Assembly: GCF_000964085.1 (NCBI RefSeq)
Contig: NZ_JZRB01000028.1
Location: 48,024 to 112,023 of the forward strand
DNA: 64,000 bases
Source: Luteibacter yeojuensis
Lineage (GTDB): Bacteria > Pseudomonadota > Gammaproteobacteria > Xanthomonadales > Rhodanobacteraceae
Direction of reading: 5' to 3'
Positions within the stretch are counted from its first letter, which is position 1. The number at the start of each line of letters is the position of its first letter. The translations under genes were made by a program, and so were the position numbers. Shown in pieces: positions 9,695 to 19,016 of this stretch. The notes below the pieces were generated by a model, which was not told the origin of the DNA, ran no database searches, and saw only the letters and a program-made list of their open reading frames with translations.

Positions 9695-9927
9695 AGCACC
9701 TCTCGCGCCGCGCCCTTCGCCGGATGCTGGCCCACGCGTCACGCTACCCTCGCCTTAAACGCGCCTTGGTGGACATGGTTTATCGGATTCCATGGGTTGA
9801 CGTGCGGCTTCGCGATCTTGCCCATCGGGTTGAGCACCCTGAGGCATCGCTCGACGTCGATCCAAAGCGCTTGCCCATGGGGAGCCGCGAGACCCTTGCG
9901 CGCATCCGGGCAAGGATGCCGCGATGA
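9691..9927 (+). CDS. Small basic hypothetical protein between glycosyltransferase genes
   Basis: A 78-residue, Arg-rich protein that I do not recognise. It opens MKHLSRRALRRMLAHASRYP and contains PRLKRALVDMVYRIP, reminiscent of amphipathic linker segments seen in multidomain polysaccharide glycosyltransferases. It has no signal peptide or clear membrane span. Both ends overlap neighbouring genes by ATGA (9691-9694 and 9924-9927), so it is translationally coupled and likely a real gene rather than a spacer. It may help membrane association or assembly of the adjacent transferases; that is speculation. Confidence 0.65.
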   Translation: MKHLSRRALRRMLAHASRYPRLKRALVDMVYRIPWVDVRLRDLAHRVEHPEASLDVDPKRLPMGSRETLARIRARMPR

Positions 9928-12722
9928 AAATCATCATCGATATGCAAGGTATCCAGACGGCCAGCCGCCATCGCGGCATCGGAAGGTATACGCGGGCGGC
10001 TACGGTGGAGTTCCTGAGGATAGCCCGTGGGCGACATGACGCCACCCTTGCGTTCAACGCCGCACTGGATGGTATCGACGAGTTCCTCCTCGACATCGAA
10101 ACGATGGATCTGGCGCCAGGGCGGCGTGCCTATGGCCCGCTCCGGAACACGGCGTCCGACAACCCGGGCAACGATGCGCGACGCGACGCTGCGGAGCGGG
10201 TCTACTCGCATGCGTTGGAAGCTAGCGGCGCGGACGTGGTTTGGTTTACCAGCCTCGTCGAGGGTTTCGCCGATGATGCCCTCATGCCCCATCCGCTACC
10301 TGGCCAACTCACGGTGGCGACTCTTTACGACCTCATCCCATTGCAGGATCCCAGTTACCTCGGCCATTCACGGTCGCGGGACTGGTACATGCGGCGAGTC
10401 GAGATGCTCCGCTCCTGTGATGTGTTGCTCGCGATATCCGAATGGGTGAGACGCGACGCCATCGAGCGACTGGGCATTGCTCCCGAGCGTATCGTGGATG
10501 TTGGCGCAGGGGTCGACCCCACGTTCCGGCCGGCGGAGGCCGGCATGGATCACCGCCCCTTTCTTTCGCAACACCTTGGCATCCATCGCCGATTCGTCCT
10601 CTACAATGGCGGCACGGACAAGCGAAAGAACGTAGAGACGCTATTTCCTGCCTTCGCCGCGCTCCCGACTAATTTGCGCGAGGCATACCAGCTCGTCATC
10701 GTTGGGAAGATGGATGAGGCGACCCAGCACCGTTTGCGCTCGGCCGCCGGTGACGCAGGGCTGGACGCCAGCGAGGTGTGTTTCGCTGGATATGTTCCCG
10801 ATGACACGCTTGTCCGACTCTACCAGGCATGCGAGCTGTTCGTCTTCCCTTCCGAGCGCGAAGGCTTTGGGCTCCCGCCTCTTGAGGCGATGGCATGCGG
10901 GGCAGCCGCTATTGTCAACAATGCGACAAGCCTGCCGGAGGTGGTAGGCGACGTAGCCGCCCTGTTCGATGCAGGGGACACCGCATCGATCACGGCAGCG
11001 ATGCAGCGCGCGCTCCAGGACCCAGGCTTTGCCGCCTCGCTGCGCGCCAGCGGGCTGCGACAGGCAGCACGGTTTACCTGGCAGGCAGTCGCGTCGCGTG
11101 CCATGGCTGCCATCGAAGCTGCCCAGCAGCACACGACGCGACGCCTGCCAGCCACGCCGGCGTGGTCCGTTCAATCGCCCGACGCGATGAACGGCCACAC
11201 GCCCTTACCCGTCTACCTCGGCGAGGCCTCGACTGCGGCGGACCTGCTTGCGCGGTTGCGCGACTGGCCAGGCTTGGTGGAGTGGCAAGGTGAGTTCCCG
11301 CCCGCGCCGACCCTTACTGCGCGTGACCGCTATGACGCGGGCGGGTGGGCTGCCGTCGCATCACCCGGCAGCGTGGGCTGGGACGCAGCCCTGCGAGCAC
11401 ATGCCATCGGCCTCCGCCAAGTGGCAAGCCGCCCTGACGCTGATGGGTCGCGCGAAGCATGGATATCGTCGCACGCGGGGCATGCGCGAGTGAGCCAGCT
11501 CATCGCGGAACATGATATCGCGCGGCACATAGCGCCAAGGCTCAGGGCCAACGACCTCGCGAGCGTTGCTGATTCGCTCGACCGCGCCACCCCGCGACCC
11601 ATCCCGCGCTGGCTGGTCGACGTGACCCATATCGCCCAGAACGATCTCCACACGGGCATCCAGCGTGTCGTCCGGAACATACTTGGCGAATGGCTTCGCT
11701 CTCCGCCCGACGGCATTCGCATCGAACCGGTCGCATTCCGCGAGGGGCGCTACGAACACGCCTGCGGTTATGCGGCGGCCTTGCTTGGGATCCCGGTGCC
11801 GGATGGCATTGTCCCTGGAACGGTCGCGATCACTGGCAACGAAACATTCATTGGACTCGACTGGGCCATGGAAAGCCTTCCATCAAGCGCACCGGTGCTC
11901 CGTACCTGGAAGCGCGCGGGCGTCGGCATCCACTTCGTACTGAACGATGTGCTGCCCATTACGTTGCCCAAGGCATTCCACGCCCATACCCATGACGCGT
12001 TCACGCGCTGGTTGGGGATCGTCGCCGACCTGGCCGATGCGGTCCACTGTATTTCGCAGAGCACGGCGGACGACTTCCACGCATGGCTTGCGTCGCAGCG
12101 CGTACATCGCATGCCGGCAATCGATGTGTTTCCGCTCGGCGTTGCACCCTGGAGGCCCGTGAACCCCGGTGCCCTGCCAGCATGGCTCGACGGCCCGATC
12201 AAAGACAGGCAAACCCTGCTCATGGTGGGAACGATCGAACCCCGCAAAGGGCACGAGCAGGCGCTGGATGCCATGGAGATCCTCTGGTCGTCGGGTGCCG
12301 ACCTCAACCTGGCCATCGTTGGAAAGCGCGGCTGGCTCGTTGGTTCGCTGATCGAGCGAATCATGGCGCATGAAGAACTGGGCAAGCGGCTGTTCTGGCT
12401 TGAAGACTGCGACGACGATACGCTGGACGCGCTCTATGAGAAATGCCTTGTATTGCTGGCCGCGTCGTATGGCGAAGGATTTGGCCTACCCGTCATCGAG
12501 GCTGCGCAGCGTGGCAAGCCCGTGATTGCCCGCTCCCTGAAGGTTTTTCGCGAAGTCGCTGGCGACTACCCGTCCTACTTCGAGGCACCCACGGCAGCAT
12601 CGCTGGCGACCTTCATTGCCCGTTGGCGGGTGGAAAGTCTCGTGCGCGAATCACCGGGCACGTGGCCGGGCTGGGACGATTCCGCAAAGGCACTTGCTAG
12701 CCAGATTGCGAGCCTCCGCTAA
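9924..12722 (+). CDS. Bifunctional glycosyltransferase with two GT4 domains
   Basis: A 932-residue cytosolic or peripheral-membrane protein with two GT-B units. Unit one (about residues 1-395) starts IIIDMQGIQTASRHRGIGRY and carries the E-x7-E motif EGFGLPPLEAMACG near 312-325. Unit two (about 562-932) starts WLVDVTHIAQNDLHTGIQRV and carries MVGTIEPRKGHEQ and GEGFGLPVIEAAQRG near 850. The intervening 150 residues are poorly defined. Both units resemble the outer units of the triple-domain protein at 30151-33909. Two catalytic centres suggest two consecutive linkages. Its stop overlaps the stop of the convergent membrane-protein gene by four bases. Confidence 0.88.
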   Translation: MKIIIDMQGIQTASRHRGIGRYTRAATVEFLRIARGRHDATLAFNAALDGIDEFLLDIETMDLAPGRRAYGPLRNTASDNPGNDARRDAAERVYSHALEASGADVVWFTSLVEGFADDALMPHPLPGQLTVATLYDLIPLQDPSYLGHSRSRDWYMRRVEMLRSCDVLLAISEWVRRDAIERLGIAPERIVDVGAGVDPTFRPAEAGMDHRPFLSQHLGIHRRFVLYNGGTDKRKNVETLFPAFAALPTNLREAYQLVIVGKMDEATQHRLRSAAGDAGLDASEVCFAGYVPDDTLVRLYQACELFVFPSEREGFGLPPLEAMACGAAAIVNNATSLPEVVGDVAALFDAGDTASITAAMQRALQDPGFAASLRASGLRQAARFTWQAVASRAMAAIEAAQQHTTRRLPATPAWSVQSPDAMNGHTPLPVYLGEASTAADLLARLRDWPGLVEWQGEFPPAPTLTARDRYDAGGWAAVASPGSVGWDAALRAHAIGLRQVASRPDADGSREAWISSHAGHARVSQLIAEHDIARHIAPRLRANDLASVADSLDRATPRPIPRWLVDVTHIAQNDLHTGIQRVVRNILGEWLRSPPDGIRIEPVAFREGRYEHACGYAAALLGIPVPDGIVPGTVAITGNETFIGLDWAMESLPSSAPVLRTWKRAGVGIHFVLNDVLPITLPKAFHAHTHDAFTRWLGIVADLADAVHCISQSTADDFHAWLASQRVHRMPAIDVFPLGVAPWRPVNPGALPAWLDGPIKDRQTLLMVGTIEPRKGHEQALDAMEILWSSGADLNLAIVGKRGWLVGSLIERIMAHEELGKRLFWLEDCDDDTLDALYEKCLVLLAASYGEGFGLPVIEAAQRGKPVIARSLKVFREVAGDYPSYFEAPTAASLATFIARWRVESLVRESPGTWPGWDDSAKALASQIASLR

Positions 12723-15022
12723 GGCGGGCCAACATCGATCCTGCTTAGCCCAACACCCAGGATCCGGGGATCCGGGCTCACACCCAGGGCAGCCGGTGAT
12801 GTCGCGCCTTGCACATCCAGCGTCACCTCCACCGCTTCGCGGCCTCGTGGCAACGGAATCGCCAGCTCGCGCATGCTTGCGTCGGTGAGGGGTACATCCA
12901 GCAATGCGTTGCTTGTTGCATCGGCCGCGCTGAGACGCAAGTGCAATGGGTGATCGTCCCGCCCCACGAATGCACTGACCTGGAGTCGTGCGACGCAGCC
13001 CGACGCACGACACGACACGGGTTCGGGCAGAACCAGCGATGCATGCGCGCTCGACCAACGAAGCGTGGGTTCTGGTCCATGCCAGCCGCTGCCCAGCATG
13101 CGCTCGACCATCGCAGGCGCGGTGGCAACATCCGCCGGCAACGACACGCCCGATACGCGCACTGCCCATGCGCGCTCGCGTCCCGACGGCCCACGCCACT
13201 CGGGACGCAGGGCAGCAACGGCGAACAGCGGCATGTCAACGACGGCCAGGAGAGGCTCGTTTGCCAGTCTGCGCACGACCGGCTGGTAGGCTGCGCGGAT
13301 CCCGCCTGGGCATAAGAAATCGGTACGTGATTCGAACAACGCCAGGGTCGAGTGCGAGTAGCCCTCGGCCTCGGCCGGACAAGGCCAGATGTGCGCGCCG
13401 TAGAGCAGGTTGACGTAGGGAATGACGATAGCGTCCGCGTCGCCGCTCAACAGCACGTTCACGAGCGCGGGGGCGTCGATGATATCCAGTCTATTCTGCG
13501 CCAATGACGTGAGGCTCCCGGGCCAGCCCTTGCGCGCAATGTCCAATTGCTTGTCCCCTCCCACGTTGTAGCTCGATATTCGTAGCTTTGGGCTTATGTA
13601 GTTGACGAGAACATCGTTGTTCCACGGCGCGAAGAACACCCGATCTCCCGGTGGAATGGCCATGGCAAGGGGTGCGGCGAACGCATGGTCGATGTGCGAG
13701 AACGAACGCCGGAACGCTCTGTAGTCGCCCCAGGAAGTCCCTAGATGGGGTGACATCGATACGACAAGCAGCAGGTAAGCGATGGTCCACGAAGCGCGAC
13801 GCCTCGTGCCAGCCGCACCAAGCGTGACAATGCCCCACAAGCCCAGGAAACACAGGGCCTCCCACCGATACGTAGCCCGCATGTTCCGCACCCCTGGTAC
13901 ATGCTCGTACGCGAATGCCGTACCTGTTGGCGCGAGGCCCTGGCCGGCCGGCATGTCCTGGCTAACGATGCCAGGTGGCTTTGTGCTGCCCACCTTGAGC
14001 GTTGGACCGAGCGACATATAAAAGCCGACCACGGCGACGGCAAGTAACAACCATGCGCGGCGATCCCTGCCAACGCACAGCGCCATGCTGGCCACCCCAG
14101 CCAATGCAAGCGGGAGGACGAAGCTCGTGTTCCAGGTCGACGCATCGCCGTAGAACATAGATTCGTTGCGGATGCCGTGCCAGCCAAGCACGTCCCATAG
14201 CCAGAACTGTCCGATCGGGGGCTTGCCGGCAAACAGGATATCCAGTCCCCATCCGCGGAAGTACTGAAGTGGTGCAACGTCGTAGGACGAGATGCCCATG
14301 AACGCGCGGTAGGCCGCGATGCCCCCCCCGAACCCTACGAGGCAGATGGGCAACCCGACGACCAGCGCCCGACGGCGCGTGCTTACCCCCCATACGCGCG
14401 CGCCCCATGCCATGCCGGTCACCACGCCGAACATCACGAAGGTGTAGCCATCCATGAAAATCGCGAGGCAGCACACCGCCAAGAGACGAGCGGCTGCCAC
14501 CAGCAGGGTCCGCAGGTGCCGGCCATCCACGTCGAGGGCGTGGAAACCCGAGCCGGCATAAAGTGGAAGCATGGCCATGCCAAGTGCGAGCGATGAATAG
14601 CCTTGGTGTGCCCACACCATGGGCGTGGTCATCCAGGCGGCTGCCGCAAGCGCTCCCATCCACACCACGGCGCCCAGCCGCATCGCGAACCGACAGGCGC
14701 CCAGGTAGCCGGCGGCGAGCCAGAAGGCCACTGACGCGGCGTAGGCGTCCGGTGCCCACATGCCCAGGCGCAAGAACCATCCAGCGACCCATGCGAGGGG
14801 AAGCCCCGTCGCCAGGGGCATGGGAACGGGGTAGCCGAACGAATCGGCATATATCGTGTACCAATGCTTGTCGGCAAACGCCTGCGCATACCCCAGCATC
14901 GAAGCCGCCTGCCCCAGCGTGGGCGTCAAAACGCCGGGCACCGCCCCATTGACCACCCACGTCCAGGCAAGCCCGATGCATAGCAAAGCAGCAACCCACG
15001 AGCGCCGAGTCATTGAATTCAT
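12719..15022 (-). CDS. Large polytopic membrane protein, GT-C/YfhO-like organisation, with C-terminal beta domain
   Basis: A 767-residue inner-membrane protein with about ten to twelve hydrophobic spans in the first 470 residues and a large periplasmic C-terminal portion. No enzyme motif is certain. The overall plan (membrane half plus soluble half) is that of lipid-linked-sugar-dependent GT-C transferases. Its last 35 residues (SPAALGVSPDPRILGVGLSR then ID) match the end of the protein at 26167-28143. I chose the ATG at 15022, four bases after the upstream gene's stop; a longer frame to 15250 would overlap that gene. An 8-C run (14332-14339) reads as G8 in the coding strand. Confidence 0.75.
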   Translation of the reverse strand: MNSMTRRSWVAALLCIGLAWTWVVNGAVPGVLTPTLGQAASMLGYAQAFADKHWYTIYADSFGYPVPMPLATGLPLAWVAGWFLRLGMWAPDAYAASVAFWLAAGYLGACRFAMRLGAVVWMGALAAAAWMTTPMVWAHQGYSSLALGMAMLPLYAGSGFHALDVDGRHLRTLLVAAARLLAVCCLAIFMDGYTFVMFGVVTGMAWGARVWGVSTRRRALVVGLPICLVGFGGGIAAYRAFMGISSYDVAPLQYFRGWGLDILFAGKPPIGQFWLWDVLGWHGIRNESMFYGDASTWNTSFVLPLALAGVASMALCVGRDRRAWLLLAVAVVGFYMSLGPTLKVGSTKPPGIVSQDMPAGQGLAPTGTAFAYEHVPGVRNMRATYRWEALCFLGLWGIVTLGAAGTRRRASWTIAYLLLVVSMSPHLGTSWGDYRAFRRSFSHIDHAFAAPLAMAIPPGDRVFFAPWNNDVLVNYISPKLRISSYNVGGDKQLDIARKGWPGSLTSLAQNRLDIIDAPALVNVLLSGDADAIVIPYVNLLYGAHIWPCPAEAEGYSHSTLALFESRTDFLCPGGIRAAYQPVVRRLANEPLLAVVDMPLFAVAALRPEWRGPSGRERAWAVRVSGVSLPADVATAPAMVERMLGSGWHGPEPTLRWSSAHASLVLPEPVSCRASGCVARLQVSAFVGRDDHPLHLRLSAADATSNALLDVPLTDASMRELAIPLPRGREAVEVTLDVQGATSPAALGVSPDPRILGVGLSRIDVGPP

Positions 15023-15026
15023 GCCG

Positions 15027-15980
15027 TTACCCACGCTTGTGTTGACGGTTATCGAGATGGCGCATGAGCCATCCAGCGGCAAAGGCCATGATGTCCGCGA
15101 TTGTGGCGCCGAGTCGTAGGGTGATCCCAAGGGCGATGGCCGTCGATTCGCCGGTCGTTGGTGCCAACAATGCCAGGAGAACTCCCTCGCGCACGCCCAG
15201 GCCGGCGGGAGCGCCGGGCAGCAGGTAGCCAGCGAGCCAGGCAATCGCACAGAATCCGGCCGCTTCTAGCCAAGGAATGGCGGGCGCCCCAAAGAACGCC
15301 GCGGCCTGCATGCACAATGCGCCTCCCATGCATCCGTAGTTGGCAAGGAAGAGCAAGGAGACCCGGGCTGCGACGCCGAACGTGGGTGGGCGCAGGTGTG
15401 CCGCTGCGGGGAAGCGATTCAGCAGTCGCGGCGGGAGGTGCCGGGTCCCCGCGATACCTAGCCAGGGTATGGCCAACAATGCGACGAATAGCGCGCACAG
15501 CCACGCCCCGTCAAGCCCGCGAGGCCACCATGGGGCTCTGCCGTCCAGAAACGCGTACGCGGCCAGTGCCGACACTCCTAGCCCCGTACCGACGTTCCAC
15601 AGCGTCTCGGTCACCAGCGTGGCAAGCGTTGCGGGTACGGGAATATCTACGCCTCGCGCCATCACGACGCGGCCCACGAACTGCCCCACGTTGCCGGGAA
15701 GGTACTTTCCGAACTGGGAAATGGTGAATAGGGACACGAGTCGACGCCAAGGTCGCCGGATGCCCTGGTCGATGACCAATAACCACCACGCCGTCGCACC
15801 GAGGTAAATGGATGCGAGTGCCAGCCCAACGGTTGCCGCGGCCGCGACGAAGGCACGCGCGTCCCACGCGATGTGGGGCATGGCACTGGCATTGGCGACC
15901 ACGCGTTGTAGGAAGAAAAGGATCGCGACGGTTCCGATGCCCCACGCGGCCAAACGCTGGCATAGGCGCCAACGGGTCAC
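15027..15980 (-). CDS. Flippase-like / lysylphosphatidylglycerol-synthase TM-region family protein
   Basis: A 317-residue membrane protein with about seven to eight hydrophobic spans. It matches the UPF0104/LPG-synthase transmembrane family through FTISQFGKYLPGNVGQFVGR and the C-terminal PGAPAGLGVREGVLLALL block. Family members act in lipid or lipid-linked glycan handling and are often beside GT2 and GT4 genes; the exact role here is unknown. The start is GTG at 15980, giving a GTGA overlap with the upstream glycosyltransferase stop. A second member of this family is at 23785-24846. Confidence 0.82.
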   Translation of the reverse strand: MTRWRLCQRLAAWGIGTVAILFFLQRVVANASAMPHIAWDARAFVAAAATVGLALASIYLGATAWWLLVIDQGIRRPWRRLVSLFTISQFGKYLPGNVGQFVGRVVMARGVDIPVPATLATLVTETLWNVGTGLGVSALAAYAFLDGRAPWWPRGLDGAWLCALFVALLAIPWLGIAGTRHLPPRLLNRFPAAAHLRPPTFGVAARVSLLFLANYGCMGGALCMQAAAFFGAPAIPWLEAAGFCAIAWLAGYLLPGAPAGLGVREGVLLALLAPTTGESTAIALGITLRLGATIADIMAFAAGWLMRHLDNRQHKRG

Positions 15981-17056
15981 GTGGGTACCGCTCGCGGTGC
16001 ATAGGCCGCCATGGTGTGTTCCGCCACCGCCGGCCAGGCGAATCGATGGGCAATTTCGGTTTGGCATCCCCGTATGAATGCCTCCCGCTGTCCCGGCTTC
16101 CATGACAGGAGGCGTTCTAGTGTCGCCGCCCAGGCGCACGAATCACCTGCGGGCAGCAGGAACCCTGTGACGCCGTCGACGACGGCGTCGACAAGGCCTT
16201 CGATGCCACTTGCCACGAGGACGCCCCCATCGGCGCCCGCCTCAACGGCGGCCAGGCCAAATCCTTCCGTATCGAAGCCTTCCGAGTGGATGTTCGGCAT
16301 GACGACTGCCACTGCATCGCGCCGCAGGCGCTTGAGTTCGCCGGCGCCAACCGTGCCCCGGTAATCCACGCGCGGGTCCGTCAAACATCCCGCGAGTTCG
16401 TCGCTATCCCAGACAGCCCCCACCACGACAAGGCGAATTCCCGCCGGCATCAGCGGCATCACCTCCCTGACGAACCAGGCGGCCCCCTTTCGCCGGACCA
16501 GCCTCCCGGCAAACAGGAGAAAGGGATGCCCCGGGGCAGCGCGATTGTCGGGAACAGGTTCTCCAGGGGGGTCGACACCGAGGGTCACGACGACAACGTC
16601 ACGAAAACCGGCATCCCGGCACAGGCCGGCCGTGTGGCGCGAAATGGCGATTATCCGCACGGAATCACCGATGGCGCGAGCCGCCAGGCGGAGATAAAAC
16701 GCATACAACGCTGGCAGGAGACCACGCCGCCGCCCGTAGACCACGTCGAGCCCGTACGCGGTGATGACCACCGTGGGCGCGCTGTCCCGCTTAAGCGCCA
16801 CCCAGGCCACGGGCCATAACACTAGGTCGCCGACATGGATGACGTCCGCGTGGCGAAAGGCGACACGACCCATCGACGCCACGAGAAAGATGGCGACACG
16901 CCACATCCTGGGCGGCCGGCCATTGCTGCGGCCAGGAAGAACGGCCGCCTCGAGTTCGCAGCGCACCCGCAAGGCATGGGTCAACTTCGCGGCGTACGTC
17001 TCCATGCCGCCGATGGCTGGCGGCCACTTCCGGGAAATGAACCATACTCGAGCCAT
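15977..17056 (-). CDS. Glycosyltransferase family 4
   Basis: A 359-residue GT-B transferase. It has the N-terminal acceptor-domain motif RKWPPAIGGMETYAAKL (the GG-x-E loop of GT4 enzymes). The donor-domain strand is LLFAGRLVRRKGAAWFV, and the E-x7-E region EGFDTEGFGLAAVEAGA lies near 265-280. A good AGGGAG ribosome-binding site precedes the ATG. It heads a minus-strand operon with the flippase-like protein and the large membrane protein. It is divergent from the GT2 gene at 17187. Sugar and acceptor are not predictable. Confidence 0.88.
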   Translation of the reverse strand: MARVWFISRKWPPAIGGMETYAAKLTHALRVRCELEAAVLPGRSNGRPPRMWRVAIFLVASMGRVAFRHADVIHVGDLVLWPVAWVALKRDSAPTVVITAYGLDVVYGRRRGLLPALYAFYLRLAARAIGDSVRIIAISRHTAGLCRDAGFRDVVVVTLGVDPPGEPVPDNRAAPGHPFLLFAGRLVRRKGAAWFVREVMPLMPAGIRLVVVGAVWDSDELAGCLTDPRVDYRGTVGAGELKRLRRDAVAVVMPNIHSEGFDTEGFGLAAVEAGADGGVLVASGIEGLVDAVVDGVTGFLLPAGDSCAWAATLERLLSWKPGQREAFIRGCQTEIAHRFAWPAVAEHTMAAYAPRAVPT

Positions 17057-17186
17057 CGCGCTCCCTGTGACTATCCCGAAACACCCCCAACTAATAATAT
17101 AAACGCGTTTGCTATTTCGTGTCGCACCGGCTATACGCGTTGTGATGGGCTATCCGTCCAGCTGCCCGGTAGCCGGGAGGGCCGTC
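17057..17186. promoter_or_regulatory. Divergent promoter region between glycan operons
   Basis: The 130-bp gap between divergent GT4 and GT2 genes is the only clearly AT-rich spot nearby (17090-17118, containing CTAATAATATAAAC and GCTATTTCG). It offers -10-like hexamers on both strands. No JUMPstart/ops sequence was seen. Promoter assignment rests on position and composition only. Confidence 0.45.
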
Positions 17187-18131
17187 ATGAAGCTGATCAT
17201 CCAGATCCCCTGCCTCAACGAGGCGGCCACGCTAGCCATTGCATTGGCCGAGCTGCCACGCATGGTACCTGGATTCGATGCCGTGGAATGGCTGGTGGTG
17301 GACGATGGTTCGAGCGATGAAACCTGCGCGGTTGCCACCCGCCACGGCGTAGACCATATCGTGCGACATCAGGTGAACCGCGGGTTGGCCGAGGCGTTCA
17401 TGACGGGTATCGATGCCTGCATCCGGCTTGGCGCGGATGTCATCGTGAACACGGACGCCGATAACCAATATTGTGCGGCGGACATTCCATGCCTCATCGG
17501 GCCGTTGCTCGCAGGCCAAGCCGAGATCGTGATCGGGGCGCGCCCCATCGAGGCCACGGAGCACTTCTCATGGGTGAAGAAAAGGCTGCAGCGCCTGGGT
17601 AGCTGGGCAGTCCGTGTCGCAAGTGCGACGGAGGTGGCGGATGCGCCAAGCGGCTTCCGGGCCATTTCGCGCGAGGCGGCGATGCGCCTACACGTGTTCA
17701 ACGGCTATACGTACACGCTCGAGACCATTATCCAGGCGGGTCAGAGCAACATGCGGGTTATCTCCGTGCCAGTGCACACCAATCCCGACCTGCGGCCATC
17801 CCGCCTGGTGAAAAGCATCGGCAGCTACGTCCGGCGCTCCCTGCTTACCATCTTACGAATCTTTGTGGTGTATCGCCCGCTGGCCTTCTTCTGCGGGGTC
17901 GGCGCAGTCTTTATGCTGGCCGGCATCGCCGCCGGGCTGCGATTCCTCATGTTCTACGTGACCGGCGACGGCGGGGGCCACGTCCAGTCGGTGATATTCA
18001 GCGCCCTGTGCATCATCGTCGGTTTGATCCTGGCCACCGTGGGGCTCATCGGCGACCTGATCGCCACGAACCGTAAGCTTCTCGAGCGGATCGACGTCCG
18101 GCTACAGCGGGTCGAACGCGCGGATCGGTGA
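17187..18131 (+). CDS. GT2 polyprenyl-phosphate glycosyltransferase (DPM1/GtrB-like) with two C-terminal TM spans
   Basis: A 314-residue family 2 transferase. The GT-A fold shows IQIPCLNEAATLAIALAELP at the start, the nucleotide-binding VVDDGSSDET and the metal-site NTDADNQY. Two membrane spans follow near the C-terminus (about 235-260 and 275-300). Such enzymes transfer a sugar from a nucleotide donor to undecaprenyl phosphate on the inner face of the membrane, feeding periplasmic GT-C transferases. The ATG at 17187 has GGGAGG six bases upstream; a longer frame from 17109 lacks a Shine-Dalgarno sequence. The flippase-like and polytopic proteins encoded divergently are plausible partners. Confidence 0.87.
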   Translation: MKLIIQIPCLNEAATLAIALAELPRMVPGFDAVEWLVVDDGSSDETCAVATRHGVDHIVRHQVNRGLAEAFMTGIDACIRLGADVIVNTDADNQYCAADIPCLIGPLLAGQAEIVIGARPIEATEHFSWVKKRLQRLGSWAVRVASATEVADAPSGFRAISREAAMRLHVFNGYTYTLETIIQAGQSNMRVISVPVHTNPDLRPSRLVKSIGSYVRRSLLTILRIFVVYRPLAFFCGVGAVFMLAGIAAGLRFLMFYVTGDGGGHVQSVIFSALCIIVGLILATVGLIGDLIATNRKLLERIDVRLQRVERADR

Positions 18132-18178
18132 AGGGCTCCGTTGGCGCGTTGCACGATTCCGCGCAGTCATTACCGAGC

Positions 18179-18184
18179 TATAAT
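18179..18184 (+). promoter_or_regulatory. Consensus -10 hexamer upstream of etfB
   Basis: A perfect TATAAT sits 62 bases before the etfB ATG, in the gap after the GT2 gene. No strong -35 is seen at 17 bp. It probably gives etfBA its own promoter independent of the upstream glycan genes. Confidence 0.5.
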
Positions 18185-18245
18185 CTGGGGTTCAACTGCC
18201 CGCCCTTCTCGGTACGGGCCCGAACGTCTGTCAAAAGGTCGTTAA

Positions 18246-18992
18246 ATGAAGATTATCGTCGGCTATAAGCGCGTGGTGGACTACAACGTCCGCATCCAGG
18301 TCAAGCCAGACGGCTCCGGCGTCGTCACCGACGGCGTCAAGCTGTCCGCCAACCCGTTCGACGATATCGCCCTGGAAGAGGCCCTGCGCCTGCGCGAGAA
18401 GGGCGTGGCCGAGGAAGTCATCGTGGTCGGCATCGGCCCGGCCGACCTCACGGCCCACCTCCGCAACGGCCTGGCCATGGGCGCCAACCGCGCCATCCAC
18501 GTGCAGACCGCCGACGCCGTGTCGCCGCTGACCGCCGCCCGCACCTTCCTCAAGCTGGTGGAAAAGGAACAGCCGGGCCTGGTCATCCTGGGCAAGCAGG
18601 CCATCGACGACGACGCCAACCAAACCGGCCAGATGCTGGCCGCCCTGTGGGATCGCCCGCAGGCCACCTTCGCCAGCAAGGTCGAGATCGCCGAGGGCAA
18701 GGCCACGGTCACCCGCGAGGTGGATGCCGGCCTGGAGACCATCGAAGCCGACCTGCCCGCGGTCATCACCACCGACCTGCGCCTCAACGAGCCGCGCTTC
18801 ATCAAGCTGCCCGACATCATGAAGGCCAAGAGCAAGCCCATCGACGTGGTGGAGCTGGGCTCGCTGGGTGTCGACGCCGCCGACCACATCAAGACCACGC
18901 ACTATGCCGCGCCGGCCAAGCGCAGCAAGGGCGTGATGGTGAATGACGCCGCCGGCCTCGTCGCGGCCCTCAAGCAGAAGGGCCTGCTGTAA
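18246..18992 (+). CDS. etfB: Electron transfer flavoprotein beta subunit
   Basis: A 248-residue AMP-binding subunit of the soluble ETF heterodimer, which collects electrons from acyl-CoA and other dehydrogenases for ETF-QO. Visible family features are KRVVDYNVRIQVKPDGSGV at the N-terminus, GADLT-like GIGPADLT, the LGKQAIDDDANQTGQMLAAL block and the C-terminal KSKPIDVV. An AAAGG ribosome-binding site precedes the ATG. etfA follows after 24 bp. In Xanthomonas the etf genes mark one border of the LPS locus, and the same holds here. Confidence 0.97.
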   Translation: MKIIVGYKRVVDYNVRIQVKPDGSGVVTDGVKLSANPFDDIALEEALRLREKGVAEEVIVVGIGPADLTAHLRNGLAMGANRAIHVQTADAVSPLTAARTFLKLVEKEQPGLVILGKQAIDDDANQTGQMLAALWDRPQATFASKVEIAEGKATVTREVDAGLETIEADLPAVITTDLRLNEPRFIKLPDIMKAKSKPIDVVELGSLGVDAADHIKTTHYAAPAKRSKGVMVNDAAGLVAALKQKGLL

Positions 18993-19016
18993 GGCAGCCG
19001 CACAGGAGCACACCCC

